A DNA stretch of 64,000 bases from Clostridium_AI sp964409685 (lineage in GTDB: Bacteria > Bacillota > Clostridia > Lachnospirales > Lachnospiraceae), in the NCBI GenBank assembly GCA_964409685.1, contig CAYPEJ010000024.1, positions 1 through 64,000 on the forward strand, read 5' to 3'. Below, in pieces: positions 15,092 to 24,406 of the stretch. The notes beneath the pieces were generated by a model. The model saw only the letters and a list, made by a program, of their open reading frames with translations, searched no databases and was not told the origin of the DNA. Made by a program: the position numbers and the translations under genes. Numbering within the stretch: position 1 is the first letter of the stretch; every line of letters starts with the position of its first letter.

Positions 15092-17206
15092 CTATTTCAG
15101 CAAAAAGTCTACTGTCTTCCTCATCTCTTCTGTCCCACTCAACTCACAACTTCTCTTATCTGGCTGGTGAACACCAACATACAACGTAAACCTTCCACCA
15201 TCCAATACTCGCTTTCCTTCATCATCCACTACGGAAAATGCTTCTTTCCCAAGTTGAATCTCTATCACTTGTGATTTTCCTTTCTCCACAAATACTCTCT
15301 GGAACCCACACAACACTGGATGCAATGGTGCAAATCTTGATTCTTCATTCTTCACATAAACTTGTACTACTTCCCCTGTGTCATAATCACCAACATTTTC
15401 CACAGTAATCTTAAGCGATACACCTTCTTCCATTTTGACCACTTCGAACTCATTTACAACCACCTTCCCATACGTCAACCCGTATCCAAATGGATAAAGT
15501 GGTGTCCCCTCATAGTAACGATACGTTCTTCCTTTCATTGAATAGTCTTCAAACGCTGGCAAATCCTCTAACCCACCATAGAAAGTAACTGGTAACTTTC
15601 CAGATGGCGAATACTCCCCATAAAGCATCCGTGCTACTTGCTTACCACCTCTTGCCCCTGGATACCAAACTTGCACAATTGCATCTGCCTTCTCATCTGC
15701 CTCGTTTAAATCAACAGAACTTCCCGCCATCATACATACTACCACTGGCTTTTCATAAGACTTGCACATGGTCAAAATCTTATCCATAAGTAATCTTTGA
15801 CACTCTGGCAACATAAGTGTTTCCTTATCTCCCGATGCGTAACTATTTCCAGCATCACCTTCTTCTCCTTCTAAAGTTTCATCTAGCCCTACACAAAGGA
15901 TAACCACATCGCTATGTTCTGCAACTAACATTGCTTCAGTCAATCGATCATTTGGATAAGCTAAATGTTCCACTCTATCCTTATACAGATGACAACCTTC
16001 CGAATACAACACACGAACGTCATCTCCCACCACTTCTTGAATTCCTTCTAATAAGGTTATGTACTTAGAAGATGTTCCATGATAATTTCCAACCAATGCC
16101 GCCCTACTATTCGCATTTGGACCAATGACTCCTACTGTCTTATACTCCTTAGACAATGGCAACAAACCATCATTCTTCAGTAGCACAATACTTTCTCTTG
16201 TCAACTGGTCTGCGATTTCTAGATGTTCTTTGCACTCTACCATTTCATATGGAATCTTATCATACTCTGTTGGCTCAAACATTCCAAGTAAATATCTAGT
16301 AGTAAATAGTCGTTCTGCTGCCGTTCTTATCTCTTCTTCTGTAACCAAACCTTTTTTATAAGCTTTTAGCAAATGCAAATAGGTAACTCCACAATTCAGA
16401 TCGCATCCTGCTTTTAATGCCATCGCTGCAGATTCTTCCGCTGTATTGGTGATACCATGTCCTTCGTGAATATCTCGAATCGCCCAACAATCGGACACAT
16501 AATAACCCTCAAATCCCCATTCTTTTCGTAAGACATCGTCCATCATTTCCTTGTGGGCACAAGTTGGTAACCCATTTAGACAAGTATAAGCCCCCATAAC
16601 ACCTTCCACATCTGCTTCTTTCACTAACGCTTCAAATGCAGGCAAATATGTCTCATACAAATCTTTTTTATTTACCTCTACATTAAATTCATGCCTTACC
16701 GCTTCTGGTCCTGAATGTGCTGCAAAATGTTTTGCACATGCTGTCGCTTTAAGATACTCCCCTTCTCCTTGAATCCCTTTCACATATGCCACGCCAAGTC
16801 TACTTGTTAGGTATGGATCTTCTCCAAATGTCTCATGCCCTCTTCCCCATCTAGGATCACGGAAAATATTGATATTGGGTGACCAAAAGGTTAATCCTTT
16901 GTAAATGTCTCTATCTTCTAGATGTGCATATCCGTTATATTTTGCCCTTCCTTCTGTTGCAACTACATCTCCTGCTTTTTGTAACAACTCGGTATCGAAT
17001 GTGGCTGCCATTCCAATTGCTTGTGGAAAACTTGTGGCAACTCCACCTCTTGCAACTCCGTGTAGTGCTTCATTCCACCAATTATATGCTGGAATCTGTA
17101 ATCGTTTTATTGCTGGTGAATCATATCTTAATTGTGAAGCACATTCCTCTAATGTCATCTTTGAAACAATATGTTTTGCTTTTTCCCTTGCCTGTTCTCT
17201 TGTCAT
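15092..17206 (-). CDS. Glycoside hydrolase family 3, beta-xylosidase/beta-glucosidase type
   Basis: This 704-aa enzyme has the GH3 layout: an N-terminal TIM barrel with NWWNEALHGVAR (42-53), KHFAAHSGPE (159-168) and the nucleophile Asp239 in YYVSDCWA. An alpha/beta sandwich domain follows (VGVIGPNANSRAALVGNYHG; GLDETLEGEEGDAG), then a fibronectin-III-like C-terminal domain with YRYYEGTPLYPFGYGLTYG. The NWWNEALHG motif favours the bacterial xylan 1,4-beta-xylosidase group. No signal peptide is seen, so it acts on imported oligosaccharides. It is monocistronic, between two terminators. Confidence 0.92.
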   Translation of the reverse strand: MTREQAREKAKHIVSKMTLEECASQLRYDSPAIKRLQIPAYNWWNEALHGVARGGVATSFPQAIGMAATFDTELLQKAGDVVATEGRAKYNGYAHLEDRDIYKGLTFWSPNINIFRDPRWGRGHETFGEDPYLTSRLGVAYVKGIQGEGEYLKATACAKHFAAHSGPEAVRHEFNVEVNKKDLYETYLPAFEALVKEADVEGVMGAYTCLNGLPTCAHKEMMDDVLRKEWGFEGYYVSDCWAIRDIHEGHGITNTAEESAAMALKAGCDLNCGVTYLHLLKAYKKGLVTEEEIRTAAERLFTTRYLLGMFEPTEYDKIPYEMVECKEHLEIADQLTRESIVLLKNDGLLPLSKEYKTVGVIGPNANSRAALVGNYHGTSSKYITLLEGIQEVVGDDVRVLYSEGCHLYKDRVEHLAYPNDRLTEAMLVAEHSDVVILCVGLDETLEGEEGDAGNSYASGDKETLMLPECQRLLMDKILTMCKSYEKPVVVCMMAGSSVDLNEADEKADAIVQVWYPGARGGKQVARMLYGEYSPSGKLPVTFYGGLEDLPAFEDYSMKGRTYRYYEGTPLYPFGYGLTYGKVVVNEFEVVKMEEGVSLKITVENVGDYDTGEVVQVYVKNEESRFAPLHPVLCGFQRVFVEKGKSQVIEIQLGKEAFSVVDDEGKRVLDGGRFTLYVGVHQPDKRSCELSGTEEMRKTVDFLLK

Positions 17207-17272
17207 AGTTTTCTCCTTTTATTTTCATAATTTATTTCTTCAATATCATCCTCTAATTTTATGGTAAATAAA

Positions 17273-17307
17273 ATAGAAGGAGAGTACAATAGACTATCTC
17301 CTTCTAT
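17273..17307. terminator. Rho-independent terminator after the cell-wall-anchored protein gene
   Basis: A perfect 11-bp inverted repeat (ATAGAAGGAGA at 17273-17283 and its complement at 17297-17307) with a 13-nt loop, between the anchored-protein stop codon and the GH3 start. Confidence 0.7.
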
Positions 17308-17314
17308 CTTTGTA

Positions 17315-19424
17315 TTATCTATCTTGTTCGCAATCATTCTTTTTCTTTACATAAACAATCGCTATTCCCGAAACAATTGCAATGCCTACAAATATCATAA
17401 TTCCATTTCCCTCACCTGTTTTTGGAGATGAACTATGTCTTCCTCTTACTACACCAGATGTTCTACTAATTACTCTTTCTGATGGCGATGTGTCTGAATC
17501 TACATCTTCTTCGTCCACTTCATCTGTAGAATCTTCTATGGCTCCATCCTCTAAGTCTTCATTTTCATCATAACTAACGATTTCACCACTGATAAATTCA
17601 TTTTCACCACTAGAAATAATAATCGTTAAATCGTCTGGCGCTTCGTATCCTTCTGGAACCTCAATCACTATGATTGTAAAAGAACCCGATGTCTCATCAA
17701 TGTAAATTTCACCTTTTTCGTTTGTTTTATCTTCATACTCTTCTCCTGTCTCATTATTCTTTACGATTACAGTTGCACTTGGTATTGGTTCTTTGGTTTC
17801 TTTATCAATAATTACAACTTTAATTCCTGTAACAACTTCCTCTGTTGTTGTAGGTTCAGATGTAACAACTGGCGTGACTGAGATAGTTGGCACATTAGAC
17901 GCAACTGGTATATATGTTGAATTGGAAGCTGTTGGTGTTGTTGATGTTGCTGGACTTGATGTGACAGGACTCGCCGTTACGGTCCCTTGAGTGGTTGCTG
18001 GTATCTCTGTTGTCACTGGCACTTCTGACGTCACTGGCACTTCTGACGTTACTGGCACTTCTGACGTCACTGGCACTTCTGACGTTACTGGCACTTCTGA
18101 CGTCANNNNNNNNNNNNNNNNNNNNNNNNNNNNNNNNNNNNNNNNNNNNNNNNNNNNNNNNNNNNNNNNNNNNNNNNNNNNNNNNNNNNNNNNNNNNNNN
18201 NNNNNTCACTGGCACTTCTGACGTCACTGGCACTTCTGACGTCACTGGCACTTCTGACGTCACTGGCACTTCTGACGTCACTGGCACTTCTGACGTCACT
18301 GGCACTTCTGACGTCACTGGCACTTCTGACGTCACTGGTGTTTCTGACGCCGTACAAGTTTCAACCGCGTAGTATGGGTAAAAATGTCCTTCCGAACCAT
18401 TTGCTACAATTGAATTTCCAATAATACCGCCTTCAAAATTTCCGCCAGATACCGTTACTGTGGCTTTTGGTGCAATCACATGACCTGGTAGATACATCGT
18501 ATTTACCGAAGTTGCATCTGGGAAATTCCAAACAAACTTCATCCCTGATAAATGCATCTGACCTGCTTCAATGCTTCCACCATCTGACATTTTCAATAGA
18601 CCATCTCCTGCATCCATTAACTCTGCCTTGTATACCACATTCCAGTTTTCATCTTGAAAACAAGTTGCTCCATTATTATCCTGAATATAAACAGCTTTCT
18701 TCGCATCCCCTACTGGTACAAAATTTGCATAATCACACCCAACATCAATACTACTACCCAAGCAGTTAATGGTATACTGTGTATTCACGAAATCTTCAAT
18801 CTTAACATCACAAATTAAAATTTCATCACACCCTGCTAATGTGTCAGCTGGAATTGTAACATTTGTTACTGTTTTACTAAATGGTATTACAAGTACCCTC
18901 GCCAACTGTCCATCTAATCTATATTCCTTAATATGATAGCTATTCAGAGTAACGTTTGCTTGCTGAACAAGAGAGTTCGATCCTGCTGTAATCATTGATT
19001 TCGCTGTAGCAAAATTCATGTACCCACCATTTTGCACAAATAAATCCTGTGCTAATGACACACTAGATGTATTATAGTACACTGGTTTTCCAACATAACC
19101 GCTGTATTCTTTTAGCCCTCTTAAATATCCACCTGCTGTGTAATTTCCAACTGATTTTATATGATTCAAATAAGAACTAGCAATTGCACCATCTCCAAAA
19201 GTTTGCAACTCCGCTGTTCCCCCAACAGCGACTGCTCCCACGGTATGATTTGTAACTTTTAAATCCCCAAACGAAAAGTACTGATAATCACTTAATATTT
19301 GTCCAAAGGTATAGTCTTTACCACCACTGGTATATGTCTCCCCTGCAAATGCATATCTTTCCCCCGATAAGATGAACAATCCGCATAAGACCCCTGCTAA
19401 TATTCTTTTTGCTAACTTTTTCAT
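17315..19424 (-). CDS. Sortase-anchored surface protein with choice-of-anchor-A-like domain and PVTSEV repeats (interrupted by assembly gap)
   Basis: One gene is split only by the 100-N gap, whose placeholder length breaks the frame. The N-terminus has a signal peptide (KKLAKRILAGVLCGLFILSG) and a domain of about 340 residues (YTFGQILSDYQYFSFGDLKV, AVGGTAELQTFG, YLPGHVIAPKATVTVSGGNF) resembling choice-of-anchor-A modules. A six-residue PVTSEV tandem repeat follows, then a Thr/Ser/Pro stalk and a carboxypeptidase-regulatory/SpaA-like domain (GIKVVIIDKETKEPIPSATV). The sorting signal is SPKTGEG, a hydrophobic segment and KKKNDCEQDR. The class B sortase gene lies 190 bp upstream on the same strand and is the likely anchoring enzyme. 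The ATG at 19424 has GAAGGG 9 nt away. Confidence 0.85.
17998..18345 (-). repeat. 18-bp tandem minisatellite encoding PVTSEV
   Basis: The 18-bp unit TCACTGGCACTTCTGACG (plus strand) is repeated almost perfectly on both sides of the gap, about 7-8 copies on the right and about 5 on the left, where GTC and GTT alternate. True copy number is unknown because the assembly broke here. Confidence 0.95.
18106..18205. other. Assembly gap (100 N) inside the minisatellite
   Basis: Exactly 100 N, a conventional placeholder for a gap of unknown size. It falls in the 18-bp repeat, so the array was probably too long for the reads used. Confidence 0.98.
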
Positions 19425-19533
19425 TACTAGCATCCCTTCACTAATATTATTTGATATCCTTTTTTTATAGCACTCCTTTCATAGTCTATAAAAATTTATA
19501 TGTTGATTTTTAGTGAAAGATTACATATCTTTT

Positions 19534-19547
19534 GACAAAATTTTGTC
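19534..19547. promoter_or_regulatory. Palindrome and direct repeats in the sortase-substrate intergenic region
   Basis: GACAAAATTTTGTC is a perfect 14-bp palindrome. ATTTTGTCCTTAC occurs twice (about 19539 and 19580). Both lie between the sortase gene and the anchored-protein gene, where a promoter for the latter would sit. An operator role is a guess. Confidence 0.3.
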
Positions 19548-19616
19548 CTTACCTGTCCTTTTTTGCAACTTTGTACCATTATTTTGTCCTTACTGTAGAT
19601 TTTTATGTCCATTTTT

Positions 19617-20459
19617 CTATATTCTTTGACATACTATTAACATACGAGAATTAGAGTCACCTCTAACACAAGTAGATAGTACTAATAATTGTAAATCATT
19701 TACTTTCCTCTTATCTAGACTCTCATCCATACCATTTTCAGCACTACTCTCACGAAAGATTCCTGTTCCTTCTTCATATATGGCATTCAGAAACTTTCTT
19801 TTCCCCCCTGTATTATTACTATATTCACTTTCTAAATTTTTGTTATTCCATTTAGTTGCTGCAAGAATGTGATACACGCTTATTCCATCTTCTGTGTACA
19901 CATATACATAAGGATGTTCTTCAAAATAGTCCTCTTCTAAATAGCGATAAAGAGAACCAAACATGGTTTCATTTTTCATATTATGACCATAAAGAATTCC
20001 AAACCCCTCAGAATCTAACAAACCATTTTCTTGGTTAGAATAAATACATCCCGGATAACCATAACTCCCATCAAGATTTCGCATCAAATAATAATCATCT
20101 GTCTCACTTTGCAAAATGGGATATTGAATTGGTGTATCCGGAATGTCTATCCATGCATAAATATCTGCATTCACATTCTTTAATTGTTGGAAATCCAAGT
20201 AGGATTCCGTATTTTCTTCTTTATGTAGATCTTGCGCAGATTCTTCATATCCTGTAATCAAACGATCCGCCACATCATGAAGTTGTTCCTCTTGTATTGA
20301 AACACTTTGCTTTAACTGAGTAAATACCTCATTACTTTCCTGTTGATTGCCATAATAAATCCAATAATATATTCCTGCCCCTATCAAACTTCCGAAAAAA
20401 ATAAGATATAAAACAAGTTTTAAAAATAAACTTTTTGAACGTTTTCGTTCTACTTTCAT
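19617..20459 (-). CDS. Class B sortase
   Basis: This 280-aa membrane-anchored transpeptidase has one N-terminal transmembrane segment (about 12-32). The catalytic His lies in GILYGHNMK, the Cys in LLVLSTCVRG and the Arg in RMLIVCQR. WIDIPDTPIQYPILQ and YLMRNLDGSYGYPGCIY are typical of SrtB. It would cut the SPKTG motif of the neighbouring protein and link it to peptidoglycan or to another protein. It starts 4 bp after the DUF374 acyltransferase gene, suggesting co-transcription. The substrate assignment rests on neighbourhood. Confidence 0.9.
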   Translation of the reverse strand: MKVERKRSKSLFLKLVLYLIFFGSLIGAGIYYWIYYGNQQESNEVFTQLKQSVSIQEEQLHDVADRLITGYEESAQDLHKEENTESYLDFQQLKNVNADIYAWIDIPDTPIQYPILQSETDDYYLMRNLDGSYGYPGCIYSNQENGLLDSEGFGILYGHNMKNETMFGSLYRYLEEDYFEEHPYVYVYTEDGISVYHILAATKWNNKNLESEYSNNTGGKRKFLNAIYEEGTGIFRESSAENGMDESLDKRKVNDLQLLVLSTCVRGDSNSRMLIVCQRI

Positions 20460-20463
20460 TTCT

Positions 20464-21063
20464 CTACCTCTTGTTCAATTCCTCTAAAATAAAATCATTT
20501 TTAGCATCTACATGTTGTAGTTCTTCTGTAGAGATGGTTCCAAAATTAAAAAATTGTATTTGTATCTTATTAAAAAGCAATGGTATCACATAATGATCCC
20601 ATCTACCAAATAAGCGAATCTTTCTCTTATAACTAGCTTTCATGGCAATTAAATTCTTACTATTTTTGTTTGATAACAGAAATGCAATCTTTTTTATCTT
20701 ATGTCTTGGTCCTTTTGGTCCATCAAAAGCCATAACAATTAAGTTTTCTGTTGTTTTTGCATCTTGAAATAAACGTTTAAACTGATCAATGGTTTTCCCT
20801 TTGTAGGACACACGGAATACTTCTCCCTCAAAATGTTCTACCATCTCTTGTATTACATTTCCTCTCCATTGCCCACTTACCAATACAGTTGCTTTCTTTT
20901 CTAACTCTTGTAATTCTCTCAATACTAAATGGGAAACGAAACTGTCTTCATGCCAAAAACCAACGATATTAGGGTGTTGTAAATGTTCCAAACCGCTACA
21001 CGTGATTTTACTTGTCTTCTCCACACACTTCAAATACGTTAAAAATATTTTAGACAATATCAC
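20464..21063 (-). CDS. DUF374 lysophospholipid acyltransferase-like protein
   Basis: This 199-aa protein has the DUF374 pattern: WHEDSF near residue 37 replaces the usual H(x4)D acyltransferase core, followed by VLVSGQWRGNVIQEMVEHF and FDGPKGPRHKIKKIAFLLSN. Members are thought to transfer acyl groups to lipid-like acceptors in the envelope, but substrates are not established. It begins the short operon with the sortase and lacks a clear membrane helix. Confidence 0.82.
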   Translation of the reverse strand: MILSKIFLTYLKCVEKTSKITCSGLEHLQHPNIVGFWHEDSFVSHLVLRELQELEKKATVLVSGQWRGNVIQEMVEHFEGEVFRVSYKGKTIDQFKRLFQDAKTTENLIVMAFDGPKGPRHKIKKIAFLLSNKNSKNLIAMKASYKRKIRLFGRWDHYVIPLLFNKIQIQFFNFGTISTEELQHVDAKNDFILEELNKR

Positions 21064-21218
21064 TCCTAAATTTCCTCCCTTAGTGCTTTCATTTTTACAT
21101 AACCTCTCCTATATAGCAAAACAGTATTATTATACCATACTTTTACTCAAAATAAAAATCAAAATGTATCTCGTTCTACTATAGAAATGGTCTGATTCTA
21201 CTCAGACCAATCATTCCT

Positions 21219-21764
21219 TTACTCTGTTAAATAATTCATATCAATATATCCTAACGTTACTTTGTGATTCCCAAAGTTCAATTTTCTATATTGAATGGAA
21301 TATCGTTTTCCTTCATCCATCTCTAAGGCATCATAAGTTTCTTTGTCACACTGTAGGATTACCATCGAGTCATCACTAGAATCTTTAATATGAAAATAGT
21401 AATTCCCTCCTTTTGATTCCTTCTCTTCCACTGCTGCTAACGTCGAAATGGTATATCCATAATGTCTCAACTCATGTAACATAAAGAAATTCACGCACAT
21501 CACCACAAAGATTGTGACAATGGCAATCACCATGTTCTTTTTCTGATTTCCTAACATATAAGAAGTACGGGCAATACGAAATACTAAATAAGCAACTGCA
21601 ACCATTCCCGTTACAATGCCAATCAATAATGTACCTAGTATCGTAACGGCATGCTCTTCATAATCCACCCACGCATAGGCACGAACAACCCATAACACCC
21701 AAAATAGTACGGTAATGAAACAAAGCCCCACAATCGAATATATAAATTTTCTCTTTTCCTTCAT
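21219..21764 (-). CDS. Membrane protein of unknown function
   Basis: This 181-aa protein has three to four predicted transmembrane segments (about 8-28, 38-62, 75-98) and a soluble C-terminal part of about 80 residues (YYFHIKDSSDDSMVILQCDK, RYSIQYRKLNFGNHKVTLGY) that looks like a small beta-domain. I do not recognise a family. It stands alone on the minus strand, divergent from the polysaccharide deacetylase gene. Confidence 0.7.
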   Translation of the reverse strand: MKEKRKFIYSIVGLCFITVLFWVLWVVRAYAWVDYEEHAVTILGTLLIGIVTGMVAVAYLVFRIARTSYMLGNQKKNMVIAIVTIFVVMCVNFFMLHELRHYGYTISTLAAVEEKESKGGNYYFHIKDSSDDSMVILQCDKETYDALEMDEGKRYSIQYRKLNFGNHKVTLGYIDMNYLTE

Positions 21765-21874
21765 ACTACTATTTTAGCCCAATAAAATAAAATGTCAAAT
21801 GATTCTCTATAAATTGGAATATGGTACATCCTCTCCTCTATATAATTAAGTAAGATTAATCATGCAGGTTGAAA

Positions 21875-22774
21875 ATGAAAACGCATATATTTAAGAAAAT
21901 AATCATTAAGAAGATTGTCATGTATACCCTAATTATGATAACTGCCTATTTTTTCGGTGCTGGAATCTCTTGGATTTTACATAATAACAACGATTCTGAA
22001 ACCATGCAGATTCAAGAAGGTGAAAATTGGGGATTAGGCTTTTCCACGGATGGAAAACCACCTACAGGAAATGCAACTGTTGATGAACTAAAAGCCTACG
22101 ATGCCTATTTTATAGGTGATACCAATGACAACAAGATTTATCTTACCTTTGACGCAGGCTTTGAAAATGGAAATACTCCAGCCATCCTAGAAGCACTTAA
22201 AAAACACAATGCAAAAGGAACTTTCTTTGTTGTTGGCAATTATATTGAAACGTCACCTGAATTAGTCAAACAAATGATTGCAGAAGGACACACCGTTGGC
22301 AATCATACTTACCATCATCCTGATATGTCTTCTATCTCTTCCATGGAAGCATTCTCCAAAGAAATGCAAGACTTAGAGACCTTATATAAAGAAACTACAG
22401 GTCAAACTATGACAAAATTTTATCGCCCACCACAAGGAAAATATAGTGAAGAAAACTTGAAAATGGCACAGGAATTAGGCTACAAAACATTCTTTTGGAG
22501 TTTAGCTTATGTAGATTGGTATCAGAATAAGCAGCCAAGTAAAGAAGAGGCATTTTCCAAGTTGTTGACCCGTATTCATCCTGGCGCCATTGTATTGTTA
22601 CACAGCACATCTTCTACCAATGCACAAATTTTAGATGAGTTATTAACCAAATGGGAAGAGATGGGCTATACATTTGGAACGTTAGCAGAACTTTGCGGTG
22701 AGCAATCAGCACAAGCCGAGCCAATTGTAACTACTGCACCAATTACCATTCCTATGGAAACACCTACTTCATAA
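21875..22774 (+). CDS. pdaA: Polysaccharide deacetylase (CE4), PdaA-like
   Basis: This 299-aa protein has an N-terminal membrane anchor/signal (about 10-30) and a NodB-homology domain: motif 1 YLTFDAGFENGNT, motif 2 HTVGNHTYHHPDM with the metal-binding His pair, motif 3 RPPQGKYSEENL, and HPGAIVLLHS near the end. Motif 1 reads TFDAG, as in the PdaA group that makes muramic delta-lactam in spore cortex; the common form is TFDDG. It deacetylates peptidoglycan N-acetylmuramic acid outside the membrane. The ATG at 21875 was chosen because AGG lies 6 nt upstream. It is followed by a terminator. Confidence 0.85.
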   Translation: MKTHIFKKIIIKKIVMYTLIMITAYFFGAGISWILHNNNDSETMQIQEGENWGLGFSTDGKPPTGNATVDELKAYDAYFIGDTNDNKIYLTFDAGFENGNTPAILEALKKHNAKGTFFVVGNYIETSPELVKQMIAEGHTVGNHTYHHPDMSSISSMEAFSKEMQDLETLYKETTGQTMTKFYRPPQGKYSEENLKMAQELGYKTFFWSLAYVDWYQNKQPSKEEAFSKLLTRIHPGAIVLLHSTSSTNAQILDELLTKWEEMGYTFGTLAELCGEQSAQAEPIVTTAPITIPMETPTS

Positions 22775-22792
22775 TCATATATCTTCTATTCT

Positions 22793-22842
22793 AAAGTGTG
22801 CCGCTTTTTGACTAGTTCAGGAAGTGGTGCATTTTTATTTTT
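22793..22842 (+). terminator. Probable terminator after the deacetylase gene
   Basis: TGTGCCGCTTT pairs with GGAAGTGGTGCA with some G-U pairs, and is followed by ATTTTTATTTTT. Confidence 0.55.
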
Positions 22843-22895
22843 AACTTGCAGACACTTTAAAACATCACTATACTATAAGTATTAGGAGGATTATT

Positions 22896-24185
22896 ATGAC
22901 TAAGAAAGATGTTTTAGAACTTAAGAGACGTCTCAAGAAAAATGAATGTACATTTACTCGTATGTGTGGATGTTATGTAGACGGTTCCAAGGAAATTGTA
23001 TTAAACTTAAGAGAAACCTTCCTTAATTTAGAAGAGGAAGAATTTTATAAATACCTTGAGATAGCAAAGAAAACGTTATCTGGTACCATCGGAAATAACT
23101 TATTAGAATTAAATTTTCCATTAGAGGAAGAAGAACCTGGTGGAAAACAACAGTTCCTTATGGGACTTCGTGAAAGTGCTCTAAAAAATGATGAGTTATT
23201 GGAAACATTTTATCAATTAATCATCGAAAATTATGAGTACGCCGGCAATTACTTAATCCTTATCTTCCACGACGCTTATGATGTTATGACAAAAACAAGT
23301 GATAACAATAAGCTTGATGAATCGGAAGAAGTATATGAATACTTATTATGCGCAATCTGTCCTGTCACATTAAGTAAACCTGCCCTTGGTTATCTTGAAT
23401 CGGAAAATAGAATCGGACCAAGAGTTCGTGACTGGGTTGTTGGTGCACCAGAAAACGGCTTTATCTTCCCTGCATTTACGGATCGTAGCACCGATATTCA
23501 TTCCATTATGTATTACACAAAAACGCCAAAAGACCCTCGCGCTGACTTTATGCAATTCGGTCTAGGTTGTGAACCAAAACAAACGGCTACGGAACAAAAG
23601 GAAACGTTTAAAAGTATTATTCAAAATACAATGAGTGCTATTGAACAAGAAGAAGACCATTACTTCTTAGAGATTCAAGAGAATCTAAATAGTTTAATTG
23701 AAGAAAAAGAAGCATTTGAAGATGATTCGGACGAGCCTTTGCTTCTTACCAATCAAACCATTCAATCGGTTCTTGTAGATTGTGGTATTCCAGAAGAGTT
23801 TTCTTCTCAGATTGAACAATGCTATACAGAAGAGTTCGGTGATACACCACCTGCTGTGGAACATTTAATTGATGCAAAGGCACTTGCTGCTCATGCAACG
23901 AGAAAGCGTGAAAAAGAATTGGTGTTACAAGTTCAGACTTTACAGCAACGTTTAGAGGAACGTGAACAGGAAAGATCACAAGAACGCGAGCAAGAGGATT
24001 TTGAACAATTCAATGATTCTGAAATCACTCCTGAATTATCCGATGACTATGATGTTATACTAAATGTAAAACCGCAAAAGGTAGAACAAATTACATCACA
24101 AGTAATTGATGGTAGAAAGTGTCTTATCATACCATTGGATGAAAATGAACATGCCACTGTAAATGGTGTGGATACTGAATTATAA
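22896..24185 (+). CDS. DUF4317 family protein
   Basis: This 429-aa cytosolic protein starts MTKKDVLELKRRLKKNECTF, with RMCGCYVD and FLMGLRESALKNDELL, the conserved opening of DUF4317 proteins found in Lachnospiraceae and relatives. A middle region has GYLESENRIGPRVRDWVVGA and PENGFIFPAFTDRSTDIHS. Residues about 330-375 form a charged coiled coil (TRKREKELVLQVQTLQQRLE). Function is unknown for the family. It has its own AGGAGG ribosome binding site and terminator, so it is monocistronic. Confidence 0.85.
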   Translation: MTKKDVLELKRRLKKNECTFTRMCGCYVDGSKEIVLNLRETFLNLEEEEFYKYLEIAKKTLSGTIGNNLLELNFPLEEEEPGGKQQFLMGLRESALKNDELLETFYQLIIENYEYAGNYLILIFHDAYDVMTKTSDNNKLDESEEVYEYLLCAICPVTLSKPALGYLESENRIGPRVRDWVVGAPENGFIFPAFTDRSTDIHSIMYYTKTPKDPRADFMQFGLGCEPKQTATEQKETFKSIIQNTMSAIEQEEDHYFLEIQENLNSLIEEKEAFEDDSDEPLLLTNQTIQSVLVDCGIPEEFSSQIEQCYTEEFGDTPPAVEHLIDAKALAAHATRKREKELVLQVQTLQQRLEEREQERSQEREQEDFEQFNDSEITPELSDDYDVILNVKPQKVEQITSQVIDGRKCLIIPLDENEHATVNGVDTEL

Positions 24186-24204
24186 AATAATTATATTATA
24201 GAAA

Positions 24205-24247
24205 AAGCTATCACGTTAATGATATAACCCATTATGTGATAGCTTCT
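24205..24247 (+). terminator. Terminator after the DUF4317 gene
   Basis: AAAGCTATCAC and GTGATAGCTT form a perfect stem around an AT-rich loop, followed by a T-rich tail, 20 bp past the stop codon. Confidence 0.75.
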
Positions 24248-24381
24248 TCTTTCCAAAGATGTTCCTTTGTTAGAAATAGATTTATATTGGACTCACCGTT
24301 TAATTGTTTTACAATAATTTGATTATTTTTTTCTTCTACTACAAGTTGACTATTTCCCGTACTCCACCATCCTTCATAAAC
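24232..24381 (-). pseudogene. Possible gene remnant downstream of the toxin gene
   Basis: On the minus strand a frame without start codon reads VYEGWWSTGNSQLVVEEKNN and QIIVKQLNGESNINLFLTKE before a TAA. Its composition looks like real protein, with two Trp and alternating beta-strand residues, but it has no start, no ribosome binding site, and an in-frame stop just upstream. I do not recognise the family. It may be the tail of a lost gene. Confidence 0.35.
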
Positions 24382-24406
24382 TTTAGATTATGTTAGTTCT
24401 TAATCA

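Noticed and set aside
17998..18345. CRISPR array
   Set aside because: 18-bp units are directly adjacent without unique spacers, stay in frame as PVTSEV, and no cas genes are present.
17895..18372. Frame break in the surface-protein gene read as a true frameshift
   Set aside because: The break is produced by the arbitrary 100-N gap length; both halves belong to one gene across the repeat.
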